DNA of 64,000 nt from assembly GCF_000148725.1 (NCBI RefSeq), contig NZ_GL476310.1, forward strand, positions 429,542 to 493,541, written 5' to 3'. The translations under genes were made by a program, and so were the position numbers. Positions 43,073 to 52,089 of the stretch are shown one piece after another. Numbering within the stretch: position 1 is the stretch's first letter; each line of letters begins with the position of its first letter. The stretch comes from Roseibium sp. TrichSKD4. Its GTDB lineage: Bacteria > Pseudomonadota > Alphaproteobacteria > Rhizobiales > Stappiaceae. A model generated the notes under the pieces. It did no database searches. It saw only the letters and a list, made by a program, of their open reading frames with translations, and was not told the DNA's origin.

Positions 43073-43972
43073 TCAGCTGGAGAGCCACGGGCAAACTTCG
43101 ACCTTGCACTTGTTGCGGTGCGGGTTCGGCTTGCCGTTTTCAAACTTTTCGACGCTCATCAGGATATTGGCTGCATCTTCAAGCGAAGGCGGAACCATGA
43201 GGATATTCGGCTGAATGGTCAGCTTGGTCCCGTAGTCGCCTTCTTGCGACTTCATGGCCGTGTAAACCTTGGCGAAGTTGTCAGGCGTGAACTCTTCCTT
43301 GGACGCAAAGGCCAATTGCCAGAAACCGTACCCGGCGGCCTCGCGGGTCTTTGCCCCATAGACAACTTCGTCCAGCATGAAGACGCGCTCGGAATTGATG
43401 TCGGTCATGGCGTTGAAGACCGGCTTTTGGCGAACCTGTCGCACAAGCGGCTTTAAAGAACGGGTTGTGTCGAACAAATACCAGGCAGGCTTGTCACCGG
43501 CCCAGAAGTTGGAGACGGACTTTTCCTTGCCTTCCTCGTCCAGAACCGGATGATCGGTATCAAAGAAGTTCTGACCGTCATAGCACTCGGCAGAGAACCC
43601 AAGTTCCAGCGCTTCAAAGATCAGCTTGTCAGGATGACGGGCAACGCCATTGCCCAAACCTTCCATGCGCGGCTTGTAGATCCCCAGATTGTCATCGGCC
43701 AAATCATCAAGCTTGAAGGCAACCGTCAATTCGAACTTGCGGTTCTTGATCCGGTAATCATGAGACCCGAGCTGGCGGATGACACGCTCGCCGATCCACT
43801 CCCGCATTCCCGGAAACTCGCCAAGCCAGCCATATTCATTGGCCGTGGTGGTTGAGGGAACTTCCGTGGCAATGGTCGGCCACATCGGCTTGTGCTGATC
43901 AAAGCCCTGCTGATAGTTGCGGCGAAAGCCAATCCCCGCCGTGCGCAGGTTTTCGAGTGTAAAGTCAGCCAT
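43073..43972 (-). CDS. T: Major head protein gpT
   Basis: The 299-residue major capsid protein opens with LENLRTAGIGFRRNYQQGFDQHKPMWPTIATEVPSTTTANEYGWLGEFPGMREWIGER, the signature of Mu gpT. It also has the DDLADDNLGIYKPRMEGLG segment and, near the end, PNILMVPPSLEDAANIL. The N-terminal part should be cut by the phage protease only if a delta domain is present, and none is obvious. Ends agree with Mu gpT size. Confidence 0.94.
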   Translation of the reverse strand: MADFTLENLRTAGIGFRRNYQQGFDQHKPMWPTIATEVPSTTTANEYGWLGEFPGMREWIGERVIRQLGSHDYRIKNRKFELTVAFKLDDLADDNLGIYKPRMEGLGNGVARHPDKLIFEALELGFSAECYDGQNFFDTDHPVLDEEGKEKSVSNFWAGDKPAWYLFDTTRSLKPLVRQVRQKPVFNAMTDINSERVFMLDEVVYGAKTREAAGYGFWQLAFASKEEFTPDNFAKVYTAMKSQEGDYGTKLTIQPNILMVPPSLEDAANILMSVEKFENGKPNPHRNKCKVEVCPWLSS

Positions 43973-43983
43973 TGAAGCGGCTC

Positions 43984-44385
43984 CTATTCAAACTCGACAT
44001 AGACAAGATCACCCTCGATCTCGCGAAGGATACCGGCCTTGGACCGGGAACCACCGCCATCGGTGCGGGCAATCGTCTCATCGTCGATGATGTAACAAGG
44101 GGAGTTGATATCGGCCCGGCTCACCGGATCGCCGTTATCGTTCTCAAAGTGGAACCAGCCGTCCCGGCGGCAGTCCACGCGGATGGCACCATTCGCCCCA
44201 CCGAGATTGTCGGCCGTGTTTTCAGCAACACCGGCAACAGTGAGGTTTGCCGCCTCATAGGCCGGTTTGGCAAACCCGCCCTCAAGGACAACAAGTCCGC
44301 CCTTGAAGATCTTCACGTCACCGGCAACCGGCGGGGAGGTTCGATCACCGCCACGGCGGCGAACCTCGCGTGATTTGGAAAGCAT
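43984..44385 (-). CDS. Phage head decoration-like protein
   Basis: The 133-residue beta-rich protein precedes gpT. It has GGLVVLEGGFAKPAYEAANLTVAGVAENTAD and GDPVSRADINSPCYIIDDETIARTD, a pattern typical of DUF2190-like or gpD-like decoration proteins. A good ribosome binding site (AGGAGACCC) precedes the ATG. The decoration role is inferred from position and pattern. Confidence 0.65.
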   Translation of the reverse strand: MLSKSREVRRRGGDRTSPPVAGDVKIFKGGLVVLEGGFAKPAYEAANLTVAGVAENTADNLGGANGAIRVDCRRDGWFHFENDNGDPVSRADINSPCYIIDDETIARTDGGGSRSKAGILREIEGDLVYVEFE

Positions 44386-44449
44386 TTTTTTGGGTCTCCT
44401 GAATGACCGCTTCTTTTCCCGAAGGTTCAGCGGCTAAGGTCGGCCAGCG

Positions 44450-44959
44450 TTACGCGCTGGCTTTCAAGTCCTTCAAAACGTCTTCATTGGCCGGGTCGAT
44501 CCCGAGGCTCGCAAGGATCTTGGACTGATCCTTGTTGAGGGCGATCTTGTCACCGCCCGGATCACCCGACTTGTCACCCGGCTTGGTCTCAATAAGTGTT
44601 GGCGCGCCCTCGACCATCTTGCGGAAGCTGTTCAATCCGTCTTCCGTTTTGCAGGCTGCAAGGTGATAGTCTTTGGAGGACGGCGTAATCTTACCGTCCT
44701 TGATGGCCTGATCGACAACCTGTTCAGCTTCCGCGCCCTCAAGCTCGGCAACCTTGTTCAAGGCCGTTGAGAGCTTGCCGCTCACCAGCTCGTAATCTGC
44801 TTTGGGAACAAACTTCTGCGGATCTGGTTGATCCGCCTTGTTGAGCGCCGTCTGCAATTCTCCATCTTTTGCCTTCACGGCTTCAAGAATGGCAGTGTCA
44901 GACGCCTCGTCAGCCAGCCCAAGCTGACGACACAGCGCAATGCGCATTTCCTTGTCCAT
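44450..44959 (-). CDS. Z: Scaffold protein Z, internal in-frame start within protease gene
   Basis: The ATG at 44957-44959 is residue 157 of the protease (MDKEMRIALC). It is preceded by GGAG at a spacing of six bases, stronger than expected by chance. This gives a 169-residue protein made of the helical scaffold half. Mu itself makes Z from an in-frame internal start in the protease gene, so a separate scaffold is expected here. Confidence 0.7.
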   Translation of the reverse strand: MDKEMRIALCRQLGLADEASDTAILEAVKAKDGELQTALNKADQPDPQKFVPKADYELVSGKLSTALNKVAELEGAEAEQVVDQAIKDGKITPSSKDYHLAACKTEDGLNSFRKMVEGAPTLIETKPGDKSGDPGGDKIALNKDQSKILASLGIDPANEDVLKDLKASA

Positions 44960-45427
44960 AGTACACTCCGGCTCGCTGATCTCTTCGCGATTGAGCGCTT
45001 TCATCATCAGGTTTGGCTTGTTGGTCAGACCGGCATCGGCAATCTTGTGAATGACGCCGCTGGTGTCATGACGAAACACGGGCGACAGATACCGGTACTC
45101 ACGCTCGGCGATCATGTTGATCGCCTTTTTCGTCCACTCCACCGTGCCCCAGACCTCGCCGCCACGAACCTCAAGGCCCGTGATCCAGCCTGCAGCTGGC
45201 ATGGGTTCGCCCTTGCGCAGGTGGTTGGCGTGTTCATAGTCGATGACAAGAGGCTGGCTGTTTCGAGCCTCAAACTCGGCAACAACCTTTTCCGGCTGAC
45301 TGTTGATCCAACGCCGCCCGTCCAATCCGTTCACTTCCCCCTTGGGGAGAAGCTGGATCTGGTTCGGCGCGCCGTTAGACGCATTCAATGCAATAGCCAA
45401 ATGGCCCTGATTTGATGACTTGCTCAT
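44450..45427 (-). CDS. I: Phage protease gpI with C-terminal scaffold
   Basis: The 325-residue protein has an N-terminal protease domain with the Mu gpI signature (FEARNSQPLVIDYEHANHLR and EREYRYLSPVF, near IADAGLTNKPNL). Its C-terminal half is helical and Lys/Glu rich, as in the scaffold Z. An internal in-frame start with a strong ribosome binding site lies at 44957-44959. It follows a site GGTGACAG 40 bases upstream of its ATG and starts the head block. Confidence 0.88.
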   Translation of the reverse strand: MSKSSNQGHLAIALNASNGAPNQIQLLPKGEVNGLDGRRWINSQPEKVVAEFEARNSQPLVIDYEHANHLRKGEPMPAAGWITGLEVRGGEVWGTVEWTKKAINMIAEREYRYLSPVFRHDTSGVIHKIADAGLTNKPNLMMKALNREEISEPECTMDKEMRIALCRQLGLADEASDTAILEAVKAKDGELQTALNKADQPDPQKFVPKADYELVSGKLSTALNKVAELEGAEAEQVVDQAIKDGKITPSSKDYHLAACKTEDGLNSFRKMVEGAPTLIETKPGDKSGDPGGDKIALNKDQSKILASLGIDPANEDVLKDLKASA

Positions 45428-45466
45428 GACCCCGCCAAATTGGCAAAGGGGCGAGCAAATTCAGCC

Positions 45467-45477
45467 GGTGACAGATG
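45467..45477 (-). promoter_or_regulatory. Putative late-block site, copy 2 (before protease/head block)
   Basis: Plus strand GGTGACAGATG. The 17 bases AGCCGGTGACAGATGAC (45463-45479) are identical to 53933-53949. It lies 40 bases before the protease start, in the block that corresponds to the I promoter of Mu. Confidence 0.45.
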
Positions 45478-45618
45478 ACTGGGGAGTTTTACGCATATGG
45501 GGGGGCAACCCGCCCGCGCAGGATCAAATTTAAAGGGGTCTTAAATAGGGTAGATCGTGCGTTTTTAAATTTTGGGTAACTTCACCCGTCTTGGACTGGA
45601 AAGCGCTTCTATGGCCGT

Positions 45619-45861
45619 TTATTTATCACCCAGCTTGACAGGGCGCTCTGTCAAGCTTTGAGACCAGTCGCCATCAAAATTGAAAGTCGGAGCTGGCTTG
45701 GGTTCGGAAAACCAAAAATCTGTGAAGGCCGCAACATCTGGAACACAAAACCAATGCGCCTCGCCGTCCTTGTCCATAGCCCACCAACGTGCATTTTTCG
45801 GAGCCTGCTTCCAGTCAATGTTGGTAAGGGAAGGTTCTTTGTTTTTTATATCATTTCCCAT
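45619..45861 (-). CDS. Small phage protein of unknown function between gpF and protease
   Basis: I chose ATG at 45859-45861 (80 aa, MGNDIKNKEPSLTNIDWKQA). The middle has WWAMDKDGEAHWFCV and FWFSEPKPAP, a pattern found in many small phage proteins of unknown role. GAGG lies about 12 bases before the start, so a longer form is possible. An AT-rich stretch with TTTAAA boxes lies downstream. Confidence 0.55.
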   Translation of the reverse strand: MGNDIKNKEPSLTNIDWKQAPKNARWWAMDKDGEAHWFCVPDVAAFTDFWFSEPKPAPTFNFDGDWSQSLTERPVKLGDK

Positions 45862-46024
45862 TATTTGACGACGCCTCAAATTTGCAGCCACACGCTTTTA
45901 ATGGTATGGTCCCGGCCAAGGTGCTCACGTAGGACGCTCGTGCCCTGTGTGCGCGACGAAAGATCCACCCCAACTGGACTTTCTGAGAGTAACTTCCGGC
46001 TCTCAGGGCACCTTACCAAAATCC

Positions 46025-47251
46025 CTAGTTCCTGTCTTCTTCCGGTACGGTTCGCAAAAGCGGCCCGCGCTTTTGGTAGAACTTCAGCTGGTTCGAATTT
46101 GTGCGCCGGAAGGACTTCAGGAAGATTTCTCTCCCGTCTTTTGTCACCCTGAAAAGCGCCCGCCACCAAACTCCATCTATGAGCGCGCTTGCTGCAAAGT
46201 CATTCGCTTTTGGTTCTGCACTCAAGTCGCGCCGGATCTCGCCCACATCAAGGCTCCGCTGAACAAGCTGATAGATATCGGCATCAAGATCGGCCCGCTT
46301 ACCAATCTGCTTTGCCGCATCGGCAGTTGAGAAAAACGCCGTGCGCGTGGTGGCCCCAATCTTTTCCGCAATCGTCTCCGGCACCATGGCAACAGGGGCA
46401 AATACAGGCTTGCCGGCAAGCGCCCCCGACTGAACACGGCGGAACATCTGCGAGCCGACCAGATCGGTAATCGCCGCGCGCCGGATATGAGGCGGGGCGG
46501 TATCCAGTTTGCCCGAAAGATGATTTGCCAATGTCCGGTGACGTGACTTGCCGGGATTGGTCTGCCAGCCCGGATCGATCCCCTCAGGGATTTGATGCAC
46601 CGAGCCATCCCGCTTGTTCACCCATTGCCGGGTCGGAATATCCGGCGTCTCGCTGACACCGCCCAGGCTATCGGCTTCGGCTTGGGTGATCTGGCGAACC
46701 CAGCACACACAGCCCCAGCCATTGGGCGGCATCCATGTATCCCAGAAGGGATGATCAATGGGGAGGATGGTGTTTTCCCGAGCGACATGGTGCGGGCGAT
46801 GTTCGCGCGCAACGCCCAGCCGATACACCAGATAGGGCAAGGCGTGCTTGGTCCGCTGGAACCGTGTCCACTTTCCCGCCGCCATGGCAGAGCGGGTATT
46901 AGCCCAATAAATCGTCTTTAAACGCCGGTTGCTGCCCAGCTGAACAGTTTCGAGGTCGCCGGTCTTTGGATCAATCCGATCCGCCTTGCCCCACCACCCC
47001 ATGCTTTTGAGCTTTGGAGAAAGCTGCTTTTTAAAATCCTCAAACGTCGCCCCTGTTCGAATGGCTTTTTCAACCGCTTCATGAAGCTCGGTTAAAACGG
47101 CGACTTGATCCGCTTTGGCGACCGTAAAAGCATAGGCGTGTTCTTCCCCATGAAGATCCTGCCAGTGATAAGACGGTTTTAAGGTCTTGCCGTCCAGATA
47201 ACTCAGAACCTCAGGAGCCGGTCCCTTGCCAAATCGAAACCGGTCAGCCAT
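46025..47251 (-). CDS. F: Mu gpF-like minor head/head morphogenesis protein
   Basis: The 408-residue protein has the Mu F/SPP1 gp7 pattern: YHWQDLHGEEHAYAFTVAKADQVAVL, IYWANTRSAMAAGKWTRFQRTKHALPYLVYRLGVAREHRPHHVAREN, and WDTWMPPNGWGCVCWVRQIT. It is needed for head assembly and may be injected with the DNA. It overlaps the portal gene by eight bases. Confidence 0.9.
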   Translation of the reverse strand: MADRFRFGKGPAPEVLSYLDGKTLKPSYHWQDLHGEEHAYAFTVAKADQVAVLTELHEAVEKAIRTGATFEDFKKQLSPKLKSMGWWGKADRIDPKTGDLETVQLGSNRRLKTIYWANTRSAMAAGKWTRFQRTKHALPYLVYRLGVAREHRPHHVARENTILPIDHPFWDTWMPPNGWGCVCWVRQITQAEADSLGGVSETPDIPTRQWVNKRDGSVHQIPEGIDPGWQTNPGKSRHRTLANHLSGKLDTAPPHIRRAAITDLVGSQMFRRVQSGALAGKPVFAPVAMVPETIAEKIGATTRTAFFSTADAAKQIGKRADLDADIYQLVQRSLDVGEIRRDLSAEPKANDFAASALIDGVWWRALFRVTKDGREIFLKSFRRTNSNQLKFYQKRGPLLRTVPEEDRN

Positions 47252-48827
47252 CAGACTTGTCGTCGCCTAGGGCGCGGGCCTTGAGTGTGGCAGCGGCAAG
47301 CGCATCAGTAAGCGGTCCCACATCCTGATCTGCGAACAAGCTATCGAGACCGGCCGCAAACGTTTCAAGGCTATCGGAGTTTTCCAAAAGGCGGTGGATC
47401 GGTTCCAGCATCGGATCGCCCTGAAGCCGGTAATCCTTGAGGGCGTGGGCCATGATTTCGGCAAGGTCATCACCCTCGCTGCCGTGGTCATGATGCTCCC
47501 GGTTCAGTGCCTTCTTGTCGGGCTTGTCCTTTTCCTCGTCTTCTTCTTCGTCGCTGTCACTATCTGACTTTTCAGGTGCTCCACCGATGGTCTCTTCCCT
47601 TTCGCCCGGTTCGTCATAACCGAACTTGTCCCGCACCTGCCGCGCCGACAATCTGACGCCAACCTTGTGAAGCCGTTCCAGAACCTTGCTCTCAAGGTCC
47701 AGATCCTCCGGCTCATCCGGTTCCAGCTTGAACCGGGGGAAACCATCCAGCTGACCGAAGTTGATCAGACAATAGGGAATGATCAAATCCCGGTTGATCG
47801 TGAACGCCAACTGGCGTCCATCAGCCTTCATGATATCTGTGCGCACCCGGTCATGAACTTCTGCCTGACCAAGCGATGACCCGTCATCCGTGGTCATGGT
47901 CTGGCCCAAAACAGCCTTTGACATGGCTCCGTCCAGATACTCGGCAAAATCCTTGAAGACAGGACCGCCAGACGTTTTCGCCTGGATCAGTTCCATTTGC
48001 ATGCTGTCAGGAATGATGGCCGCTGCATCCCTTGCTATGGATCGCACGGCCCGCAAGAGTGCCTTCTTGTCCTTGTCGTTCGCGCCCTTGCCGTATTTGC
48101 CGAGGCGAAGCGGTTGGCCGAAGATTTCACAAAAGGCCGCCCAGTCCTTGATCGTGTAGCTTTTCAGCATCCATGACCAGACCGCAAGACGGGCAAGCCC
48201 GCCACGGATCGGCAAGCCTGATTTGATTTGCGGTTTATGGACAAGATAGCGCCACGGTTGAAGCTCGATCCCTTCAGGAAGGTTGGCCTCTTTCAGGCGA
48301 ACCTCACGGCGGGTTTTCTTGTCAAAGGTCAACCAACGCGGATCCACCCGCTCAAAGGTTTCCGGGACAACACGGGACGGGTTATCGGTGTTCCAGCTGA
48401 TCTCTATTGCAGACACGCCCTTGCCAAGCGCATCAAGCAAATCCCCGAGCATCAGCCCGAAAGTGGGATTGTCCAGAATGTCCTCGCGGACCTGTTCGGC
48501 AATCTTCACGTCGTCCGGATCTTCACTTGCCGCCTGTATCTCCGGCTCAATCCCCAAAAGCGCAAGTTTGCGGGTGGCAATGACGGACCCATAGTGGCCG
48601 TCCCGCTCTTCCATTTCTTCGGCAAGGATAAAGAACTCGGCCGGATCGCCTTCGACAGCCTCCCGCAAAACCCCGGCGAGCTTTTCCGGGGTGATGTAGG
48701 TGGCAACCTCATCATGAAGAACCGTGCGCGGCCCGCTCTCTTCTGCCGTTGCAATCGGATTGCTTAGCGCACCGAGTTTCAACGCCTTTTGAACCGCCTT
48801 TAAAGGGGATTTAAAAACACTCACCAT
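47244..48827 (-). CDS. Portal protein (DUF935, Mu gp29-like)
   Basis: This 527-residue portal subunit forms the DNA entry ring of the head. It has the DUF935 pattern: ITPEKLAGVLREAVEGDPAEFFILAEEMEERDGHYGSVIATRKLALLG, then RGGLARLAVWSWMLKSYTIKDWAAFCEIFGQPLRLGKYG. The C-terminus has an acidic low-complexity region (SDSDEEEDEEKD) and ends in a helical part. The N-terminal Lys-rich start (VFKSPLKAVQKALKLG) codes the 11-base phased TTTnAA array. Confidence 0.9.
   Translation of the reverse strand: MVSVFKSPLKAVQKALKLGALSNPIATAEESGPRTVLHDEVATYITPEKLAGVLREAVEGDPAEFFILAEEMEERDGHYGSVIATRKLALLGIEPEIQAASEDPDDVKIAEQVREDILDNPTFGLMLGDLLDALGKGVSAIEISWNTDNPSRVVPETFERVDPRWLTFDKKTRREVRLKEANLPEGIELQPWRYLVHKPQIKSGLPIRGGLARLAVWSWMLKSYTIKDWAAFCEIFGQPLRLGKYGKGANDKDKKALLRAVRSIARDAAAIIPDSMQMELIQAKTSGGPVFKDFAEYLDGAMSKAVLGQTMTTDDGSSLGQAEVHDRVRTDIMKADGRQLAFTINRDLIIPYCLINFGQLDGFPRFKLEPDEPEDLDLESKVLERLHKVGVRLSARQVRDKFGYDEPGEREETIGGAPEKSDSDSDEEEDEEKDKPDKKALNREHHDHGSEGDDLAEIMAHALKDYRLQGDPMLEPIHRLLENSDSLETFAAGLDSLFADQDVGPLTDALAAATLKARALGDDKSDG
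48777..48815. repeat. Four TTTnAA boxes at exact 11-base steps
   Basis: TTTCAA (48777), TTTGAA (48788), TTTAAA (48799) and TTTAAA (48810) in the portal start. GC-rich 5-base spacers separate them. An amphipathic helix coded here could produce the same period. Confidence 0.45.
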
Positions 48828-50500
48828 GGGCTGTCCCGCCTTGTGTTCATGAGCGTGCCGTTATGGAAATCGTCGTCATCATCGAACCCGTCATCATCCG
48901 GGTCCGGATCGTGAATGGAGGTGTAGGCATATTCGGGCAGGTTTTGCCGTGACGCGTAATAGGCCAATGCTCCGGCTGGCGCGCTGTCGCCGTGACGCTC
49001 CAAGCCATCGGAACCTTTGGTGCGGTGGTCATCCGGCACCTTGATAATGCCGTTCACGTAGCTGAGCGCCTGATGGTCCCGAAGAATGTCCTCGTGGCGC
49101 GGCAGCAAAACCGTTCGATCGGTGAACGCCTCGATGTAGGGCGGCATTTCTGCCGAGTACCAGGCCGTCGACAAGTGAACCTCAATGACGCTCTCGCCAT
49201 AGCGCTGCGCGGCCTTCTCGGCCAAATATGCGCCGTTGCCGGTTTTGTCCAAAGCGCCGCCCGACATGCGCGGCAATCTGTCGACTACAAAATAGAGAAT
49301 GTCCCGCTGCTGATCGAACGGCACATTATGAAGTTCCAGGACAAAGCAGGCACGGCGAACCAGATCGATCCCGACTTCCATCGGCAGGATGACCGTCTTG
49401 TCACCCGAACGGGCAAAATCTTCGCCAAAGACATGCTGGCGTCGGTCATCCAGCTTTTTCAAGAGCGGTTTGAGTTCCCGGTCGCAGAAGGCCCGCGCTA
49501 TGGTTTTCCGTTCATCGTCGGGCAGGTTCTTGAAATCATCATCGCAGGCCCAGCGAACAATCGGAATGCCGTCCGTCATGCAGGCTTCAATCTGCACCCG
49601 TGTGAGTGCCGCTCCTTCCGCTTCGGCCGGAATGGCGTCCAGCTCTTGGCGCATGGCAGCTGTTCGCGAGCCATAGGCAGAACGGATGTCAGCTTCCCAT
49701 TGCTTTTGCGCTTCCTCTGACCATTCTTCGCCCTTGATGAGGCACACCCGTTTAAAGAGGCCGTTCTCAATCGCTTCGCTAAACGGGATGTGGTGAATGG
49801 AGTAAGGCGGCTTGCCAGTGCTTTCCACTTCCCGGATCAGCTCATTAAAGGGGCTTAAAACGCCGTTATGCGTCGAGATAATCCGGATCTTGCCGCCCCA
49901 GATCAAAAGAGCGTTGACCGCATCTAGCACCCCACGCACATCCTTGTGGAAGGCCGCCTCATCGATAACGACAATTCCCTGAAGGCCGCGAATGTTTTCC
50001 GGGCGTGAGGACAGCGCCTCGATCCGAAAGCCGGACGCAAACTGAACACGGAAGGCAGCAATCTGGCCCGTTGACCCGTCGGTGCGCTGGTCAACGAACA
50101 TGAACTCCTCAACTTCTGCCAGCTCACCGGCCACGATCTTGGCAAAATGGGCGACATAGCCGATGAACTCTCGGCCCTTGTCCTTGGTGTCGCCGATATA
50201 GAAAACGTTATCGCCGCCATCATCGCGCCGTGTTGAGGCAATGAGCGTGTCGTCCAGCGCTTCTGCAAAGGTAATCCCGGTGCGTCGGCCCTTTTGGCAG
50301 AGTTTCAATTTTGATGTATCTGCCAGCCAGTCAGACTGGTGCATCATCAGCACCCCGTCCTTGAGCGGGTCCAGATCTTCAGGAATATCAGCGCCGCGTG
50401 GAAGTTCCTCCGCCAACTCTTCCATCTCGCGGGTGAGAACGGGCGGTCCGGCGAACACATCCGGCTTGCCGATGAATGTCTCGTCGTTGGCCTTGCTCAT
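48821..50500 (-). CDS. Terminase large subunit (Mu gp28-like)
   Basis: The 559-residue packaging ATPase and nuclease has a Walker A-like QKGRRTGIT (residues 69-77), Walker B GIVVIDEAAFH (175-185) and coupling region with ISTHNG. In the nuclease domain GEDFARSGDKTV, ALDKTGNGAYLAE and RHGDSAPAGALA supply acidic residues. It overlaps the small-subunit-like gene by four bases and the portal by seven. Confidence 0.93.
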   Translation of the reverse strand: MSKANDETFIGKPDVFAGPPVLTREMEELAEELPRGADIPEDLDPLKDGVLMMHQSDWLADTSKLKLCQKGRRTGITFAEALDDTLIASTRRDDGGDNVFYIGDTKDKGREFIGYVAHFAKIVAGELAEVEEFMFVDQRTDGSTGQIAAFRVQFASGFRIEALSSRPENIRGLQGIVVIDEAAFHKDVRGVLDAVNALLIWGGKIRIISTHNGVLSPFNELIREVESTGKPPYSIHHIPFSEAIENGLFKRVCLIKGEEWSEEAQKQWEADIRSAYGSRTAAMRQELDAIPAEAEGAALTRVQIEACMTDGIPIVRWACDDDFKNLPDDERKTIARAFCDRELKPLLKKLDDRRQHVFGEDFARSGDKTVILPMEVGIDLVRRACFVLELHNVPFDQQRDILYFVVDRLPRMSGGALDKTGNGAYLAEKAAQRYGESVIEVHLSTAWYSAEMPPYIEAFTDRTVLLPRHEDILRDHQALSYVNGIIKVPDDHRTKGSDGLERHGDSAPAGALAYYASRQNLPEYAYTSIHDPDPDDDGFDDDDDFHNGTLMNTRRDSPW

Positions 50501-51168
50501 GGGTTGGCCTGCTTTTGGGCCGGGGTGTCGTCCTGTTCGTCGCGTGGCTCGTCTTGTTCTTTGACCTGTTGTTTTCTCACGCCAAGGAACTCACGGCGGA
50601 GCTGGGCAACGCGCTCGCCAGACAGGCCAACCTTCTTCGCCGCCGTGTCGATTGCCTTGCCGAGTTTCTTGTTGACCTCGTCCTCATCCGTGCGGCGGGT
50701 GCGTCCGGACAGATTGCGCCCCTGTTCAATCTTGAAGAAGGCGTTCGACAGGGATTGCAGATCTTTTGGCGACGCACTACCGCGCCCATTGATGGCCTCT
50801 TCTGCAATGTTGGCGATCAACGTTTTCATGGCTTCGCTGATCCAGACCGTCAAATCGTCACTGTCCTTGGCTGACAGGTCGTCAGAAAGAGCGGCATAGA
50901 TTTCCCGGCGCTCGGACATGGCGCGAGCGGTCGCTGCCTTGCGGGTGGAATAGCGGTTAAACGAGGAAAAGGACGGGATATCAAAACCAAGTCCAAGCTC
51001 GCCCTGAAGGCCAATCAGCTTTTCCTTGAACTCACCATAAATCTCGGTCTGTGTGCGGTCGTTCTTGATCAACTCACCTGCCGCCCAGACAATAATGCCG
51101 TCGCATTCTTCAGGAAGAAGATCAATCTTTGAAAGCCGACCGCGACCGCGTTTTCTGCCCTTGCCCAT
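50497..51168 (-). CDS. Terminase small-subunit-like protein (DUF3486, Mu gp27-like)
   Basis: The 223-residue protein opens with a basic KGRKRGRGRLSKIDLLPEECDGIIVWAAGELI. This DNA-binding start and helical repeat pattern is that of DUF3486, which is thought to be the small terminase subunit of Mu-like phages. The C-terminal part is highly charged. It is coupled to the large subunit gene. Confidence 0.85.
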   Translation of the reverse strand: MGKGRKRGRGRLSKIDLLPEECDGIIVWAAGELIKNDRTQTEIYGEFKEKLIGLQGELGLGFDIPSFSSFNRYSTRKAATARAMSERREIYAALSDDLSAKDSDDLTVWISEAMKTLIANIAEEAINGRGSASPKDLQSLSNAFFKIEQGRNLSGRTRRTDEDEVNKKLGKAIDTAAKKVGLSGERVAQLRREFLGVRKQQVKEQDEPRDEQDDTPAQKQANP

Positions 51169-51176
51169 GGTTCACC

Positions 51177-51485
51177 TCACTGGCTCGCGCTAGGCCGGGC
51201 AATGCCCTCGACAATCATGCGGCATTCGCAGTGGTCAACACCTGTTTGGGTAATTTCCGCGACCATGGCCGAGCCAATCTCACGAATGGAAATCACACCA
51301 AGTTCGGACATTGCGCGAAGCTGGGTGCGCAGCCAGTCACGGGACTTGCGGTGCCCGAACAGGTCCAGCTGCTTTTGAATGAGAATGTCATTCAGGCGGC
51401 GGTCCGTTTGCTCATAAACCGCCTTTAAAATCGTGATCCGGGCATTCAGCTCTTCATCCCGGCGATATTGATCAGAAAGGTTCAT
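51177..51485 (-). CDS. Mu gp26-like protein
   Basis: The 102-residue protein has MNLSDQYRRDEELNARITILKAVYEQTDRRLND and RSRDWLRTQLRAMSELG-like pattern (here HRKSRDWLRTQLRAMSELGVISIREIG), as in the family VpaChn25_0724 of Mu-like phages. It looks like a small winged-helix protein. It sits directly before the terminase genes. Confidence 0.72.
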   Translation of the reverse strand: MNLSDQYRRDEELNARITILKAVYEQTDRRLNDILIQKQLDLFGHRKSRDWLRTQLRAMSELGVISIREIGSAMVAEITQTGVDHCECRMIVEGIARPSASQ

Positions 51486-51820
51486 GACTGGCCTCCCTTG
51501 TTCAGAAGAAAATCGTCAAGGCGCTTGGCGATCCTTGCGACCGATGCAAGCTCTGTTGAAACGGTTGCCACCTTGCCGTTCATCTCCGTGATTGCCATTT
51601 CCACCTTGTGAAAATCGTCCTTGGTCGGCTGGTTTTTCACCGCGCTTTCCAGATCTGAAACCCGGTCGCACAGATCATTGTGTTCAGCTTCCAGCTTGGC
51701 GATGGACACCGCATTGGCCTTGGAGCCGCGCGTAATCCACGAGACAACTAACGCAACGGCCGCAAACATCATGGCCGTTACACTGAACGCCGCTTCAAGG
51801 CCCTTTATCCAGTCAAGCAT
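51482..51820 (-). CDS. DUF2730-like membrane-anchored coiled-coil protein (Mu gp25-like)
   Basis: I chose ATG at 51818-51820 (112 aa, MLDWIKGLEAAFS). A transmembrane helix (about 10-30) is followed by a coiled coil (IAKLEAEHNDLCDRVSDLESAVKN) and further heptads to the C-terminus. This is the DUF2730 layout, a common gene in Mu-like lysis regions, possibly a spanin-like or regulatory role. It overlaps the gp26-like gene by four bases. Confidence 0.68.
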   Translation of the reverse strand: MLDWIKGLEAAFSVTAMMFAAVALVVSWITRGSKANAVSIAKLEAEHNDLCDRVSDLESAVKNQPTKDDFHKVEMAITEMNGKVATVSTELASVARIAKRLDDFLLNKGGQS

Positions 51821-51898
51821 TGAGGGCCTCCGAGCTGTCGGAGTAGCCATGCCGTTCTGGTACTATGCTTGTCGGCGTGCACATTCATTTCGACCTTC

Positions 51899-52081
51899 TT
51901 ATTGTTGAGGTTCGCTCACACAGACGGCAATCCGTTTGCCATCCATTTCAAAACACCAGGTGACTTGTGCGTCGGGGCAGAACTTCAATTGATCTGCCAT
52001 CTGCACGATCTGACGACCAATGTTGATCGCATCTTCGATATGCACGTCCCTTGACCCAGAAACGCTATCTACATCATCCAT
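51899..52081 (-). CDS. Small protein of unknown function in the lysis region
   Basis: It has 60 residues from ATG 52079-52081 (64 from GTG 52093). It contains DVHIEDAINIGRQIVQMADQLKFCPDAQV and CFEMDGKRIAVCV. No transmembrane part is visible and I recognise no family. It overlaps or abuts the end of the 56-aa membrane protein gene. Confidence 0.45.
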   Translation of the reverse strand: MDDVDSVSGSRDVHIEDAINIGRQIVQMADQLKFCPDAQVTWCFEMDGKRIAVCVSEPQQ

Positions 52082-52089
52082 CTTCAGCC

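Noticed and set aside
45876-46169. Minus-strand frame of 97 codons behind gpF
   Set aside because: Half of it overlaps gpF in another frame. There is no ribosome binding site and no family pattern.
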